In this document: piece after piece, positions 33,937 through 45,445 of the stretch
How the letters are laid out: each line of letters opens with the position of its first letter
Numbering within the stretch: position 1 is the first letter of the stretch
Source: Marsupella aquatica
Lineage: Eukaryota > Marchantiophyta
DNA: 64,000 nucleotides
Assembly (NCBI GenBank): GCA_973895155.1
Contig: OZ316891.1
Location: 26,164,001-26,228,000 of the forward strand
Reading direction: 5' to 3'
The notes under the pieces: generated by a model
The model's input: the letters and a program-made list of their open reading frames with translations, nothing else
What the model was told of the DNA's origin: nothing
Databases searched by the model: none
Translations under genes and position numbers: made by a program

Positions 33937-36900
33937 TCACCTCCTTATCAGCATCTCGACAACCTTGCTCTTGAAGGTGTCCCAAGACTGCTCTCCGAGA
34001 AGCATAACATCTCCTCCCTTGTCCTTGTAAACAATATCCAGGCCCTGGGTGTACTCTTGTTGAGTAAATTGTAGAAGCTCCCGCTTGAGCCCTTCCGTCG
34101 ATGTAAATTTGGAAAGGTCGGTGGAGAGGCACTTCTCCGGCGACCATTGCATGTAGCATTTGACATGAGGTCCAGCCGAGTTCACCCCGTCAGCGCGTGG
34201 TGCTGCATCCGAGGACGACATGGTGGTTGTGTTGGCCGCCGGAGATACGCGCTCTCCTGAGCCTTGAACCGGAGAGCAATGCCTCTTCGGAGACTTTTGC
34301 TCCTGGTCCTCTGAAGAAGACGTACTCCTGCTACCCTGTGTACTACTCGTCAAATGCGTGGAATCCGTGGCGAAAGGAAGGTGTGCAATTCGTGTGAGAT
34401 CAGAATGTTGTGCAAGGCTGAGCGAGGTGTCTGGCGCGCCATCACTCCCGTACACATCTGCCACACCTGAGATTTTCAAGATATCTAGGTTTCCCACCTT
34501 CCGCTTCCTACTATCTCCTCCCATTTGACCTGATATGCTCGACAAAACACTTCTCGGATCTCTTCCTTGGCTCAAGTCGTGCTCGGGCCCGGCTTCGAGA
34601 GAAGTGGTAGAAGCTGCACTGCTCGATATTCCATTTGTGGCAAGCCGAAGAGATGGTGTCAAGGGTGGGAATTGTTCCCCAGTCCTTGCTGTCGTTAGGC
34701 CTAGGAAGGAAGTTGCCACTTGATCGCCTGGCTTTGTAATCTGGATGGGCTTCATTGATCCAGGGAAGGATACTGGTCTGGCACCTGCAGACACAGGTGA
34801 AGAAGCTACGAGCTGCGTAATGCCATTATTGCGACCTTCTTCTGTTGTGCAATACCGACTCGCAAACGTCTGCAGACGCTGTGCATAAGCTTGCTCCGCA
34901 GGAACTGGCGATGGCCATAGCTGATGACTCAGACTCGAGGCAACAGCCGTGGATTCCAGTTGAGCACTTTTCTTCTCCAGGTCCACGCCGAACAACCTTG
35001 TGCCGCTCGCTGCAATGGCATTCGCAGCTCCTGCTACAGCTGTAGCTTCATTTCGCTCGATGGACTTCGCTGCTGCAGCAGTCTTGGCGCCAGCATAGAC
35101 TAACGCTTTATTGCTGGAAACTCCCTCACTTCGCCTCCCAAGCTCCAATAGCGAGAAAAAGTCGGACTCCCCGCTTCTGGGATGAGCGGATCTAATAAGC
35201 AGAGACTGCGAAGATCCTACAGGGGGGAAGGGTATGTTTTCCATGTGTCGGTTTGGGTGCTGCGGGAGGTTGGGGAAACTGGATAGCTGCAAGTTCTGCG
35301 GAAGCGTATGTCCTCCGTAAATGGACTGAAATTGATGCCACGGTGCACCTGAAGAGGTCAGGGGCCCGTGACCTGGCATACCAAACTGAGACGGTAGCCG
35401 AGGCACCCAGGGTCCTCTGTAGTTGTTCCTCGAATCAGCAGAAGGGCCTGGGAGCATTTGAGCAACCTGATTGCTGATTCTTCTCCGAAAGTCGATGTAG
35501 AGCTCTTTTCCAGGTCCTCGTTCGAAGGAAACGGTATCACCTGCGTCAAGCTTTTTCTCCTTGACGAAACGACTCCAGCCTTTGGTGAAGACATAGCTTT
35601 GAGAGCTGTTCCAGTAAGAATACCGAAACCTCCAGTGCTTCCCGGATATATCTTCAAAGGACAGTGTCTGACAGGGAGCATTCAAAGCCAAGTCTAAGGG
35701 AAAACATCTCTCGGCATGCTGCTTGGGAATCACTAGCCTATTGAGTTTGCCTACATCACTTGGAGTGACAGCCTTTTCGAACAAATGCTCTCGTTGCAGA
35801 GTGGGTCTGGGGGGTATTGCAGGCGTAGTACTGTCGTTTTCTTGGGCAGGAGGAACTGCGACCATCCCAGTAGAGGTTTGCTCGGATGTGGAGCGCTTGC
35901 TGGCAAGCCTCTTGCTTTGATCCAGCTCCTCCTCGTAAGTGTGTCTGCGAAGCATTTCAACAATTTGTTCTTTGGAATACTGCCGGAGGAACACTGCTTC
36001 AGGATCGGTTTCCTGCACGGGACGGAAATTTGTCATGGCGTCTCTGCCCCGAAATTTCATTGCCGCTCTATCGTAAGCTCGAGCAGCATCCTCCTCTCTG
36101 TTGAACGTACCCAGCCATACTCTCTGATGTTTCTCGTAAATCTGAGCTCCCCACCTGCCGTTGGGCTGTGGAACCACTCCCCGGTACTGGGAAGAAGGCA
36201 GCTTGTTTGCTCCTTCCTTCAGAACTCGGCTGTCTTCACCTCCGTCCGAGCTCTCATCCGGGGCACCGTGAGTTGTTTGTGCATCGCCCTGAGACATCTG
36301 ATCGGAGCTACTCCGTTGGGACTCACCTTGACCATTCCCAGCTTCCCCTGGACCTTCAAGTCTTCGCAGGGAGTTCGTAACAACCGTGTTAGGACCCGGC
36401 CATGACGAGCTAAGCCATGAGGGAGTCCGTGCTGCCTGCTCAGTCCGACCCTGGACCTCCTGGACCTCAGCAGTGGAGATCTCCATGTTCGCTCTCTCCC
36501 TGGATGCGATGTCTGCACTAGAGCACGGAGAGCTGGAGCTTCCATCTGAGACAGCTGCACGTTCATCTCTGCGTCTAACATCGGAAGTCACCTCTCGCGT
36601 CTCTTGCGATCTAACGAATGCGGTATTGTTATCCTGGATGGAAGTTGTTTCTGGACGGCCGTCGAGGGTCAAACGTTCGAGCTTGATCCCTGAACCACGA
36701 TCCGCCCATTCTACTTTGATGGGCCGCCCAATCGGTGTCTGATCATCAGGCTCTATGATGTCGAGCCTTGCTGTTTTTGCCTCTACGGTCAACAATTCCT
36801 TATCCTGAGAATTGTTGCCTGCAGCCCACGATGGTGCGGAATTCTCAGGGCTGTGCGGAGGACTTAATCTGTTCCTCTCGGGAATGGAAGGGGCTAACCC

Positions 36901-37629
36901 TTCCATTCCTGAGAGACTGAGTGTTTGGGAGTGTCTTGGACTGGCCACCTGCTGCACGTCGACAGCAGACGTAGTATTCGCAGTGGGAGATTGAAGATCC
37001 CACACTGCTCTCAGCCTCAAAGTAACATCTGGCCCACTCTTTCCTGGAGTGGAAATAGGCGAGCGCGCAGGCCAGGTTACGGCATTGGACCATAAGTCTG
37101 ATATTTCCTTCGGATCCTGAATCAAATCAAAGCAAACCAAACGAAACCATCAACATTCAATTGTGTATGCATCGATCATTGTAAAGGCTACCCAGACTGT
37201 ATTGTAAATCGCAACCTGGAGTTTGGAGAAGCTCACTACACTCCAATCACGCAAACTTCAATCGATTGAGACATATACCACTGATCGATTCATTCCAAGA
37301 CAGACTTCGACCAGAGCTCATGATGTGTTCTCGATACCAGTTCGCGTTCGGCATGATCTAGCCTATTGTTATTGATGAAATTATGTTCCTTGTAGAGCTC
37401 TATTGAAATGTCCTGGCCTCGTTTACACACGTCTGACTGTACAAGTTCCCCAGTTGACGCCTACGCACGATACATTAAAACTGCTGAAGATTGATGCGAC
37501 TGAGGTAGCCATTCGACATTGCTAGACAAAAGATTGAAGCACAAATGATGGCTAGAGTTCCCGAGCGCTTACTGAGCGTTTCACCCGAAGATAGCTCACA
37601 CGGGAGGTAGCAGTCGCCGCAGCCATCAT
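33937..37629 (-). CDS. RAV-class AP2-B3 transcription factor with C-terminal ARF-type PB1 domain
   Basis: A 1067-codon open frame (37140-33937) encodes, in order, an AP2 domain (about residues 318-374, with [20 protein letters not shown] and [16 protein letters not shown]), a B3 domain (about 452-556, with [20 protein letters not shown] and DTVSFERG), an RLFGV repressor motif (715-719) as in RAV/LAV B3 proteins, a basic RKRK patch, and a C-terminal PB1-like domain (about 992-1066) with VKCYM (Lys994), [15 protein letters not shown], and the acidic [15 protein letters not shown]. The frame opens at TTG, just after a TTTGATTTGATTCAG acceptor at 37117. An upstream exon, 37629-37573 (ATGATGGCTGCG to TCA|GTAAGC), joins in phase 0 and would give about 1078 residues. 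Seed-plant RAV proteins are usually about 350 residues with no PB1. It should act in the nucleus, binding the RAV bipartite CAACA/CACCTG-type site. Exon 1 is inferred. Confidence 0.93.
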
Positions 37630-38211
37630 GTTTGGTTTGGTTGAGGAGGCCCCTAAAGTGAGCAGACAAGAAGGCCTCAATTGCTGTTCAATTACAAACC
37701 GTCACCTCTCATCCCTGGCTTCAGTGATCCTCCACATTGATCGATCTCCTTTTACATCACCGACTGTACAATATCGGATTCTTCTGTGGCTGTCCCAAAA
37801 CGGTTCAACTCCGAGAAAGCGAGATGTGGGTGACAGTGATTGAAATCCGTTCACGCCATTAGGCCACCCCGGCGCATGCGCAGTTACTGCCCCTACTCTA
37901 AGTACCGCGTCTACACGAAAGAGAGAGGACATCAACTATGTAGCTAGCTTGCTTGTATGGGAGAAAACCTTCGCCTCCGTCCGTTTCGCGTACACAAACC
38001 TCTCTCAGTGATACCAATCAGACCGAGAGACAAGAACGAGAGAACCCCCGACTCTCAGAGAGAGAAATCTGTAGAGCTTGCGGGCGGCGGGGCTCTAATG
38101 AGAACCGCAAATGCTATCTTGATTGACTACTACTGCTTGTACTACTGACTGATTGCTTCATTGCTTGAAACGACTGGATGTGGGAGCGAGGCTCTCCGAA
38201 ACTGATATAGC
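37630..38211 (-). promoter_or_regulatory. Probable promoter/5' leader region of the RAV-PB1 gene
   Basis: Upstream of the inferred start, the coding strand is C/T-rich (CTCTCTCTGAGAGT near 38060; GA-repeats on the plus strand at 37918-38075), typical of plant core promoters or leaders. No TATA box was assigned. Confidence 0.4.
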
Positions 38212-38264
38212 AGCCTAGCCTAGCCTAGCCTAGCCTAGCCCAGCCCAGCCCAGCCCAGCCCAGC
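38212..38264. repeat. Pentanucleotide microsatellite (AGCCT)n(AGCCC)n
   Basis: About six AGCCT units run directly into about five AGCCC units. It lies about 0.6 kb upstream of the inferred RAV start codon, so length variation could affect that promoter. Confidence 0.95.
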
Positions 38265-40014
38265 TGCCAACCAGAATGATCCTCTCGCGGGACAACGACA
38301 GAAAGATTGCAGCCTGGGCTCTGCTGCTGCTCATATCACATCCCTGGCCTACTACTACAACTTAGTGCTGCCGCTCCCTGCATCCAGCTCCTGCTCCTGG
38401 GCTCCTGTCGTAAGGATCCCCCGTCAAAATGACAAAAGCAGAAGTCCGTCCCGATCATGCAGTCTATTCATTGCTTGCGATCAAACCTACTATGGTCTCC
38501 GCTGGTGGGTTTCATGAATGCTGGGGGCCGGGCCAGGTGCTGCTGCAGACTGATGCCGGTGGTCGTCGTAAGTTAGAAAGTAGCTGGATCACAAGGCTGG
38601 GATGTTGTTGGTGGGGGCCGCAGAGAGCACGCAAGCTACAGTCGCCAGCCAGCCAGCAGCTCAGCTGACTGGCGACGTTTCTTTTAGCCTCCAGAAGAAG
38701 TTGCATGACTGCTTGACGACTTTGATGATCTCACCATTTCGTCTCAGATGAGATGAGGTGGAGAGGAGACAAACTCGAGACATGAAAAGCAGATGACATG
38801 AGATGAGTTGGACGCTCTCCCAGTAAAGTTGGAAGCAATCAAGCATTCTCCTGTACAACAGTACAGAAAACCACAGTGCTAATCTCCAATCAAAATTCCG
38901 TAATCTCCCGTGATCACTTGGTCAGCTGTAATCATCCCTGACAATTGCTCTACCTCGACTGCATCTAAGCAATAATGCAACGAATTAAAAACAGGACTTA
39001 TGCACGAATTGTAAAATTTGACCCCCCGGTGGTCTACCCTCGCCAATCATCCACAGATAGAAATCTTATTTTAGGCCGTCTCTGTTCTCATTTCAAATCG
39101 ACGTCTGCTTTTCCAGGAGTCCGGGAATTAATTTCCTCTCAACACGATCAGGTGCAGCACCTCATTCCAGATACTTGATCTGGCATTACACTGAGTCCAA
39201 CACCGTGCAGTAATACGTTTTAAACACTTACTCCAATTATGATCTGAGCTTGTTAAGTCACTTTGTTTAGTAGTTTGCTCCACGATAGTATAAAAATATT
39301 GCTTTTCCCTACCGACCCAGAAAGTGAATTCGTAAACCCGGTTGAGCTATCCATCCATGAAACATATAAATGGATGCATATCTGATCCACAGCACTACAT
39401 GAGTACAGAAGCCTGAGAAATCGATCTCGACCAAATTTGGGCAAACTCATTCATGCACAAACAGTCGACAGCGGTAGTCAAGTCAAATCGGGAAAGGGAC
39501 CTACTTGATCACGAGAGTGGGAGGCAGGCCCGATTCGTGCCGGATGATACGCCGAGATGTAATCAACACCCGGGAAGTGGGCACGTTATATTCCATTCAT
39601 CAATCAATTAATCCTCGATCAAAACGCATAAAATAATCGTCTCAGCACGCGACCGAGGCTGCGCTGTTGAGCACAGCGGTATTTAATTAAAAATAGAAAA
39701 ACCAGAGAATGGGAGAGAGTGGATAACAGACGCCATGTCGGCAGGAACCCCGACGGGAGGCAGGATAATTATTGGGGATGATTGCCTGATTGGGTTCCGG
39801 TGCCGTTTGTTAAGTTTGTTTCTTTCCTAGATCGATCGATTGATTGATGAGGGCGAGAGAAGAAACCGGCGAGAGTTATCCGGGTTTTCTGTTGTCGGTA
39901 CTGTAGTCTTTACCGTCCCAAAGGCTTGCCTTCGCTCCGGGCAGACAGAGGACGGCAGGGCCGGGCAGCGCAAGGGCAGGGTTAGCCCTCTGACGTCACG
40001 CTGCCCGGTCCCTT
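38265..40014. other. Gene-free stretch upstream of RAV
   Basis: Only short frames occur. GATCGATCGATTGATTGATG at 39831-39850 is a simple-sequence patch. No gene or element was recognised. Confidence 0.35.
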
Positions 40015-40335
40015 TATCTCAGCTGCCCCGCTCCCCCCCCCCCCGCGTCGCTCCATTGCCCTGCCCTGCCCGGCCCAGGATACTGCCCGGATGCAATGAT
40101 GGTACGACGGCGACGGGGCAGCTACGGTCGTTGTATGATCCATCTACAGTCGGTAGGCAACAAGGGTGGCGGTGACGGGGACGGGGGCGGATACCGTAGA
40201 TGGGGACGGGGGTGAGGGGTCAACACCTGAATGTTTGACCGACGAGGACCTGACCTGATCTAACCTGAACCTCACTCCGAATCACACTGGGATTGTGTTT
40301 GCCTACTACCTGCCCTGCCCTGCCCTGCCCAATTG
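40015..40335. repeat. C-rich low-complexity tract with CTGCCC/CCTGCC repeats
   Basis: A run of C near 40032-40044, CCCTGCCCTGCCCGGCCC near 40059, GGTGACGGGGACGGGGGCGG near 40170, and CTGCCCTGCCCTGCCCTGCC at 40310-40330. The 40173-40215 GGGGACGGGGG patch could form G-quadruplexes. Not coding as far as I can tell. Confidence 0.7.
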
Positions 40336-40739
40336 TCCCACCTCCCATGCCACACTCTTCATTTTACTTTCCTTGCCTGCCCCAAAAAATCCACCGCACA
40401 GGATGGATGAATGGACGGATGTAACATGTAGAAAGTACAGCTAAACTCATTGGGAAATATGAAATGTATAGTGTACCACATCCCTCCATACTATGATACG
40501 TCTAGTTAGTTTTATTTTCTTTATATCAATGAATACACACCTTATTGGGAAATATGACATCGATGGTGTACAATATTCTTATTGGGAAATATGACATAAA
40601 GGGTGCACAATATCCCTTCATACTATGATAAATTTAATTGTTTTCTTCAAAATTAATAAATACATATTATATATTGTCACATTTTGATACTAAAAGAGCA
40701 TGTTCACCTTCTTCCCCCACTATTCTGGATGAGGGTTCC
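40336..40739. other. AT-rich stretch with duplicated phrase
   Basis: TTGGGAAATATGA(A/C)AT recurs at about 40450, 40543 and 40581, with TGTACAATAT and TACTATGATA between. It is a short irregular tandem repeat. No gene. Confidence 0.45.
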
Positions 40740-41110
40740 AAGTATCCCATTTTTTTCCTGAAAGGAGTACTTTATTCATTAGACAAGTAGGACTCACTAA
40801 TAACGATGGAGTAAAAAGGCCAGACCATATGCGGTCAAGGACCAAAAATCACCCATACAGTAAACACATTCAAACCTGGGGACAGGGGGAAAACCAGAAT
40901 AGAAAGCCAAAAGTAATCAATGTGTTACTCATGCAATAAAAACTACCAAAGGAAACAGCAAATTTTGAGGGCTGCCTCAACCCAAAAAACCACAGCCAGA
41001 GAATCAGCAAAAGCAAGGAACTGTACAGTTGGGAACTAGGCAAAAATCCAAAAGGATTTAACCATCTGCAAAAGCAGGAACAACAGCTAAACCTCGAGCT
41101 AAACCTACAT
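40740..41110 (-). mobile_element. LINE 3' end fragment (minus orientation)
   Basis: On the minus strand it ends TCTAATGAATAAAGTACTCC-TTTCAGG followed by an A run (plus strand TTTTTTTCCTGAAAGG at 40750), which looks like a polyadenylation signal and A tail of a 5'-truncated non-LTR element. The rest resembles an untranslated region with words shared with 42600-42740 and 49480-49520 (CACAGCCAGAGAATC, AGCAAAAGC). Confidence 0.5.
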
Positions 41111-41469
41111 CACAAGGCTAACACCACAAATGAACGTGAAGCCAGGTGTACCCAGTCAACCCTCCTCACGGTGAATCAAATGTTGACAGAGGTTGATAGT
41201 CCACATTTAGTGGGGGAGATGTACTTGATCGACCCCAAAAATGATAAGTGTTGCTAGATGAACCCCAACATCTTTGATGGACCTTAAATCAATGTACCAA
41301 ATGAGGTCCATCAAATAACACTTTCCAATTTAAGGGTATCTAGTATATCTCTTCATGTATTCACATGGATTGGGCCTGCTACTGGTGTTGCCCGGCATCT
41401 CTTGCCTCCCCCTCCCCCCTTTCAGACAGAAGCTGGAATGTGAGGATGGGAGTCTTCACATTTCCAAAT
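41111..41469. other. Stretch without recognised feature
   Basis: Nothing could be supported beyond short frames and a C/T-rich patch near 41402-41425. Confidence 0.3.
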
Positions 41470-42000
41470 GGTACCATGGTACACAAATCCAGATCAGTGG
41501 AGAGTTTGCTTGACTTTAGTCACCCCATAAACCCAATGGCAGTACTCTTCATGGCAGCAATTGAGATTCAAACTTAAAGCTTCATTAATGGACAGGCTTT
41601 TGCACCCTGTTTTGCACACATGCCTATTGTGGGGTTCAAACAAAGCCTTTTGCAAATAACTCATTTTTGGCTACCCATTGCGTCCCACTGTTTGACGTTG
41701 CCCAATATTTCTTCCTGCCCATCAATCATAGGTTGTCACGATTCTGAATGCAAAATAAGGTATGTGAATCCAGATAAATGGACAGTTTTCTTAGTTGACA
41801 TTAGTGACCCCAGAAACTTTAACTATCTTCTTGGCCGCGAGTGGGGTTCCAACTAAATCTTTATTAATTGACCAGATTTTGCACCAAACCCTCCTCCCAA
41901 AGTGATTTTCAAATAGGCTGACAATTTGGCATACATGATTTCAAATATTATGGGGGCCATATTCTCTCTAGTACAGTTTCCAACTATGCATCCTGGGTAT
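41470..42000. repeat. Diverged tandem duplication, about 280-bp unit
   Basis: Two consecutive units share, in order, AATCCAGAT, TGGA-AGTTT, TAGTGACCCC/TAGTCACCCC, GGGTTC, and CATTAATGGACAGGCTTTTG versus TATTAATTGACCAGATTTTG. Divergence is substantial, so it is an old duplication. Confidence 0.6.
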
Positions 42001-42179
42001 TTTTCAGGCCCCATCACTTGAGTTCAGCCAAATGCAAAATATGGAAAAACATGGAAAAGTGATGCTTGTGGGTTTATTTTTTGTGAATTTAGGTTTTATT
42101 GTTTATGCCAAAATTTGCGGACAACATTATCTCTGTAATATTGATGTTATTGTATCTATCAATAGTGGGAAACAACTTA

Positions 42180-42400
42180 TTTTGAAAAATTGACCAGAAT
42201 GAATTGAACTTGAGATCACCCATTTGTTACTAGCACTTTAAATTAAAAGGGAAAATCTCTATTATGAAAAACTTACTTAGTGCCATTTTGAACTCAATGT
42301 CAAGTTTGTTAAAATTAATGTTTATCACGCTAATTTTGGCATAACACTATTTATTGTGGAATAGTTTAACATATGAGATCATAAAATTATTGTAAACTAC
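42180..42400. repeat. Dispersed repeat, copy 1 (pair with 46270-46465)
   Basis: It shares GATCACCCATTTGTTACTAG / CATCACCCATTTTTAACTAG, AGCAC(A/T)TTAA, AAACTTACTTAGTG and ACACTA words in the same order with 46270-46465. No ends were identified. Confidence 0.5.
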
Positions 42401-42544
42401 CTTAACTAGTGATGACTCATGCATGTTTGTGTCAAAATACACACAAGAAAAAGATCAAGCACTAAAACCTTTCATTTGATCAAAGTTGCAAGAAAGTTTG
42501 CAAACGTTTCTATGATTCTAATTGGGTCCCTTAAAAGTTTGATT

Positions 42545-44250
42545 GCCTTTCTAATTTTTTATTTTTTATTTTATTTTATTATTATTTTTGTGTGAAAAGG
42601 CAACAGTGCGCAAACTGACATTCAAAAGAACCGCAGCAAAAAGAACAACAAACCCTCAAGGCCATCACGCACAACACCAGAACCCAAGGGGCAGACGCCC
42701 ATGACCACACGCCGCCACAGCCAGACCCCAGGAGTCATCTAAACATCTTGATCCTAGAGTGTGTCAGAATTAACCAGCATTGCTCAGGCATGGCATGATC
42801 CCAAAACCTGGTCAAATTACTAAGACGAGTGGTCATGTGACCCCCACTGTATCTATATCTATCTCTATGATCCTGTAAAGTCTCGAGCTGAAGAAGAGAG
42901 ATGTTAATCTCCTGCTCAAAAAGGGTAGCAAAGTGAGTTCTGTGTTGGATGTGACGACGGCTGTGATTGAGTAGGAGCATAGCAATACTACTGTACAGTT
43001 TGTGGGCCTCGAAGCAAAAGCTATAGACTTGGCAAGGATAAGAACGACTCTCAAGCATTAACATTGATAGAGTTAGACGGACGATTTCTCCTTGCGGATC
43101 TGGCAGTCATCACAGTAAGTTCAGTAAGTGATCTCTGTAGTCGTCTGGCCTTTGTAGTGCTTCGGGTACGTTATAGACCCAGGTTATAGAGTAGCATGCA
43201 CGCTCACAGCAGTCCCATGCAGAATGAGTTGAAGGGAAAATCTTGTGGCGTTGGCATGGTAGGCGCGCTGATTTCTTTCCAGCCAAATACTGCAGATTAT
43301 CTGGTGGATGAGAAGGAGGTGACCTGGGTTATGCTTATGTGAGCGGATTGTAGTGTCCACCTTGCCAAAGAAGGAGCATCCAATGGCCTTGTGCAGTCCA
43401 GTGCCCTCAGTAATGTGTTCAAATTGACTCCATCTAGGTCTCAATCTGGGACATTCAAAGAACATGTGTTCAATGGTCTCAATGTGCTCATGGCATGCAG
43501 TGCACTTCCCATCACCAACCTCCCACTTAAGAGCACTAAAATTGGTAAAAAACCCAGCATTGAGAATTTTCCAAAAATCAAGTTTGACGCTGTGAGAAGC
43601 CCAGCCACTCCAGAGATGAATCCACCGTCGTTTCGAGATCTGTTGTGTATCTGCAGCATCAGAGCCCAAGTTTTGGTCGGAAGGTCCAATCCATTTTTCT
43701 CTCCTTGTACCAAGCCCATCCCCCAGCGTTGATGAGCTTGTTGGTAATATGCCCTCTAGATGAGTGCAGAAGCTCCAATACCTGTGTTGGCAGCATCAAG
43801 TCATAACTTCTGGTAATTCTTGTGGCACCGTGGATCTGCTCCAAAGTTTTGCAGGCTTGATCAGGGTTGACAAGGTCAGCAACAGTGAGAATGTTTCTGG
43901 TAGCATAGAAACTTCTGTACTAGCACATCTCATGGTCAGTTATATTCAGTTGTCTATTCAAGAGAATACATAGCTGGTCAACGGAGAGGTAGGTAGGAAT
44001 TTTTCCAGTAACAATGTCAAAATGGAGGTGTCTGTGTGTGGATTCCCATCCCCTAAGCATGCAGTTGAGAACAGGTGCCGAAGCTATCCTCAGGTCTGGG
44101 GCGAGCAGGAGCAGATCGCTAGGATCCCAGAATTTGCGCTCCTTCTTGTGAGGTCCCTTCCTGGAGTTCGTTCTGATCAAAGATCTAGCCATGTGAACCC
44201 AAGCAGTGTCAAAACAAGTGAACAAATTGGGCCTTTCTAAATCTTGACCT
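42545..44250 (-). mobile_element. 5'-truncated, frameshifted LINE (non-LTR retrotransposon) with RT zinc-binding domain
   Basis: On the minus strand, 44225-43920 encodes WVHMARSLIRT, DLLLLAPDLRIASAPVLNCM and LSVDQLCILL. 43844-43659 continues with GWAWYKERKMDWTF. 43669-43184 encodes ISKRRWIHLWSGW, CTACHEHIETIEHMFFECPR and ICSIWLERNQRAYH. The Cys/His pattern and HMFFECP are those of the zinc-binding region downstream of plant LINE reverse transcriptases (zf-RVT). Frames change near 43670 and elsewhere, and the RT core is absent. The 3' end (plus strand 42552-42592) is an A/T run of the TTTATTTTATT type, an A-rich tail on the minus strand. A dead copy. Confidence 0.82.
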
Positions 44251-44321
44251 AGGTTCAGTCATGAGTGAGGATGTACTTCTCAGAACTACTCTTCAGTGAC
44301 AAAGGGGGCATTGGGTCCAAC

Positions 44322-44560
44322 TCCCATGGAAGGGACCCTTGCCAAAACAAATTTACGTGACAGGCCTCTACTAAACCTTTGCTACAAACTAGCCACCCCA
44401 CACAAATGTTCTTACCAACTAGACCCCCTACATAGGTTTATGCTTGATGGGACGCTTGCCAAAACAAATTCACATGACAGACCTCTACTAAACCTTTGTT
44501 ACAAACTAGGCCCCCCCACAAATATGTTGTTACCAACTAGACCCCCTACATAGGTTCCGT
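44322..44560 (+). repeat. 117-bp tandem duplication (2 copies)
   Basis: Units centred on CTTGCCAAAACAAATT (44338 and 44455) share ACAGGCCTCTACTAAACCTT and ACCAACTAGACCCCCTACAT. 117 is divisible by three, so the plus frame repeats too, but no protein family is recognised. The unit recurs inverted at 45371-45445. Confidence 0.85.
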
Positions 44561-45370
44561 ACACAAGGTTCTTATGTGGTGCCTAAATGCATGATTAACC
44601 ATATAGTTCCCACTGCAATCCATCACACTATGCGTCACTTTCCACCACGTGTACATCTATGCTTGAAGACATAATGGATTATGTCTTCACATGATTATAG
44701 AATATGTCTGTACTTGATGACATAATGCATTATGTCCTCACGTGATGATAGAGTTTTAAGGGATCCACCCTTAGAGGATAGTGGGTTTCCAGGACAACAT
44801 TAAGTCTAGTCCTTGAACGCTAGCAAAATTTTCTGGTTATGATTGACTCCATGGCAGGCTCCATAGTGTCTTTGTTTTCACACTTACATAATTTTTGAAA
44901 GTTACAACAATGAAAAACAGCCTCCAATAGAGTAAACGATCCTTGATTCCTTCCATACTTAGATAAATTTGGGGTCTAGATGTGAAAAGACAACATCCAT
45001 GTTGTCTTCATTCCACACTTGGACTATTTTAAAACATTGCAGTAGGGACCAATGGCCAAAAGTAGAGGATTGATTGCATACTCAGACAAATGAACAAAAA
45101 TAAATGTCAAAACATCATACAAACCTTGTGTATAGGATTTGTGAAGCAACCTAAAGACAGAATTCAAACCTGAAGACATGATTGAACCATATTATTTTCA
45201 CTTAGGAACTCACAATTTGCGCAACCGACAGTAGTCTGTGGTTCCCCCAATGGTGTAGTTTGTCATTGAGCATTGTTTGACTCTAAACTTTACTGTAATT
45301 CTTATTGGTGATAATATCAAGCTAAAACTCTTTATAGGAACTTTACAAGAACAGCTGACACAAAACTGTT
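44561..45370. other. Spacer between inverted arms of a possible foldback element
   Basis: ATAATGGATTATGTC(T/C)TCAC and ATAATGCATTATGTCCTCACGT at about 44671 and 44721 form a small repeat, the second phrase being nearly palindromic (ATAATGCATTAT). No gene. Confidence 0.45.
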
Positions 45371-45445
45371 AGAAGGGGCCTAGTTTGTAGCAAAAGTTTC
45401 ATAAGAGCCTATCACCTAAATTTCTTTTGGTAGGGGTCCCATCGA
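45371..45445 (-). repeat. Inverted copy of the 44322-44560 unit
   Basis: CTAGTTTGTAGCAAAAGTTT, GCCTATCACCTAAATTTCTT and TTGGTAGGGGTCCCAT match the reverse complement of the 44330-44400 unit with scattered changes. With the left arm it could form a 1.1 kb foldback DNA element. Confidence 0.65.

Noticed and set aside
35785-36405. 206-codon plus-strand frame inside the RAV gene
   Set aside because: Antisense shadow of the AP2-B3 coding region; no domain.
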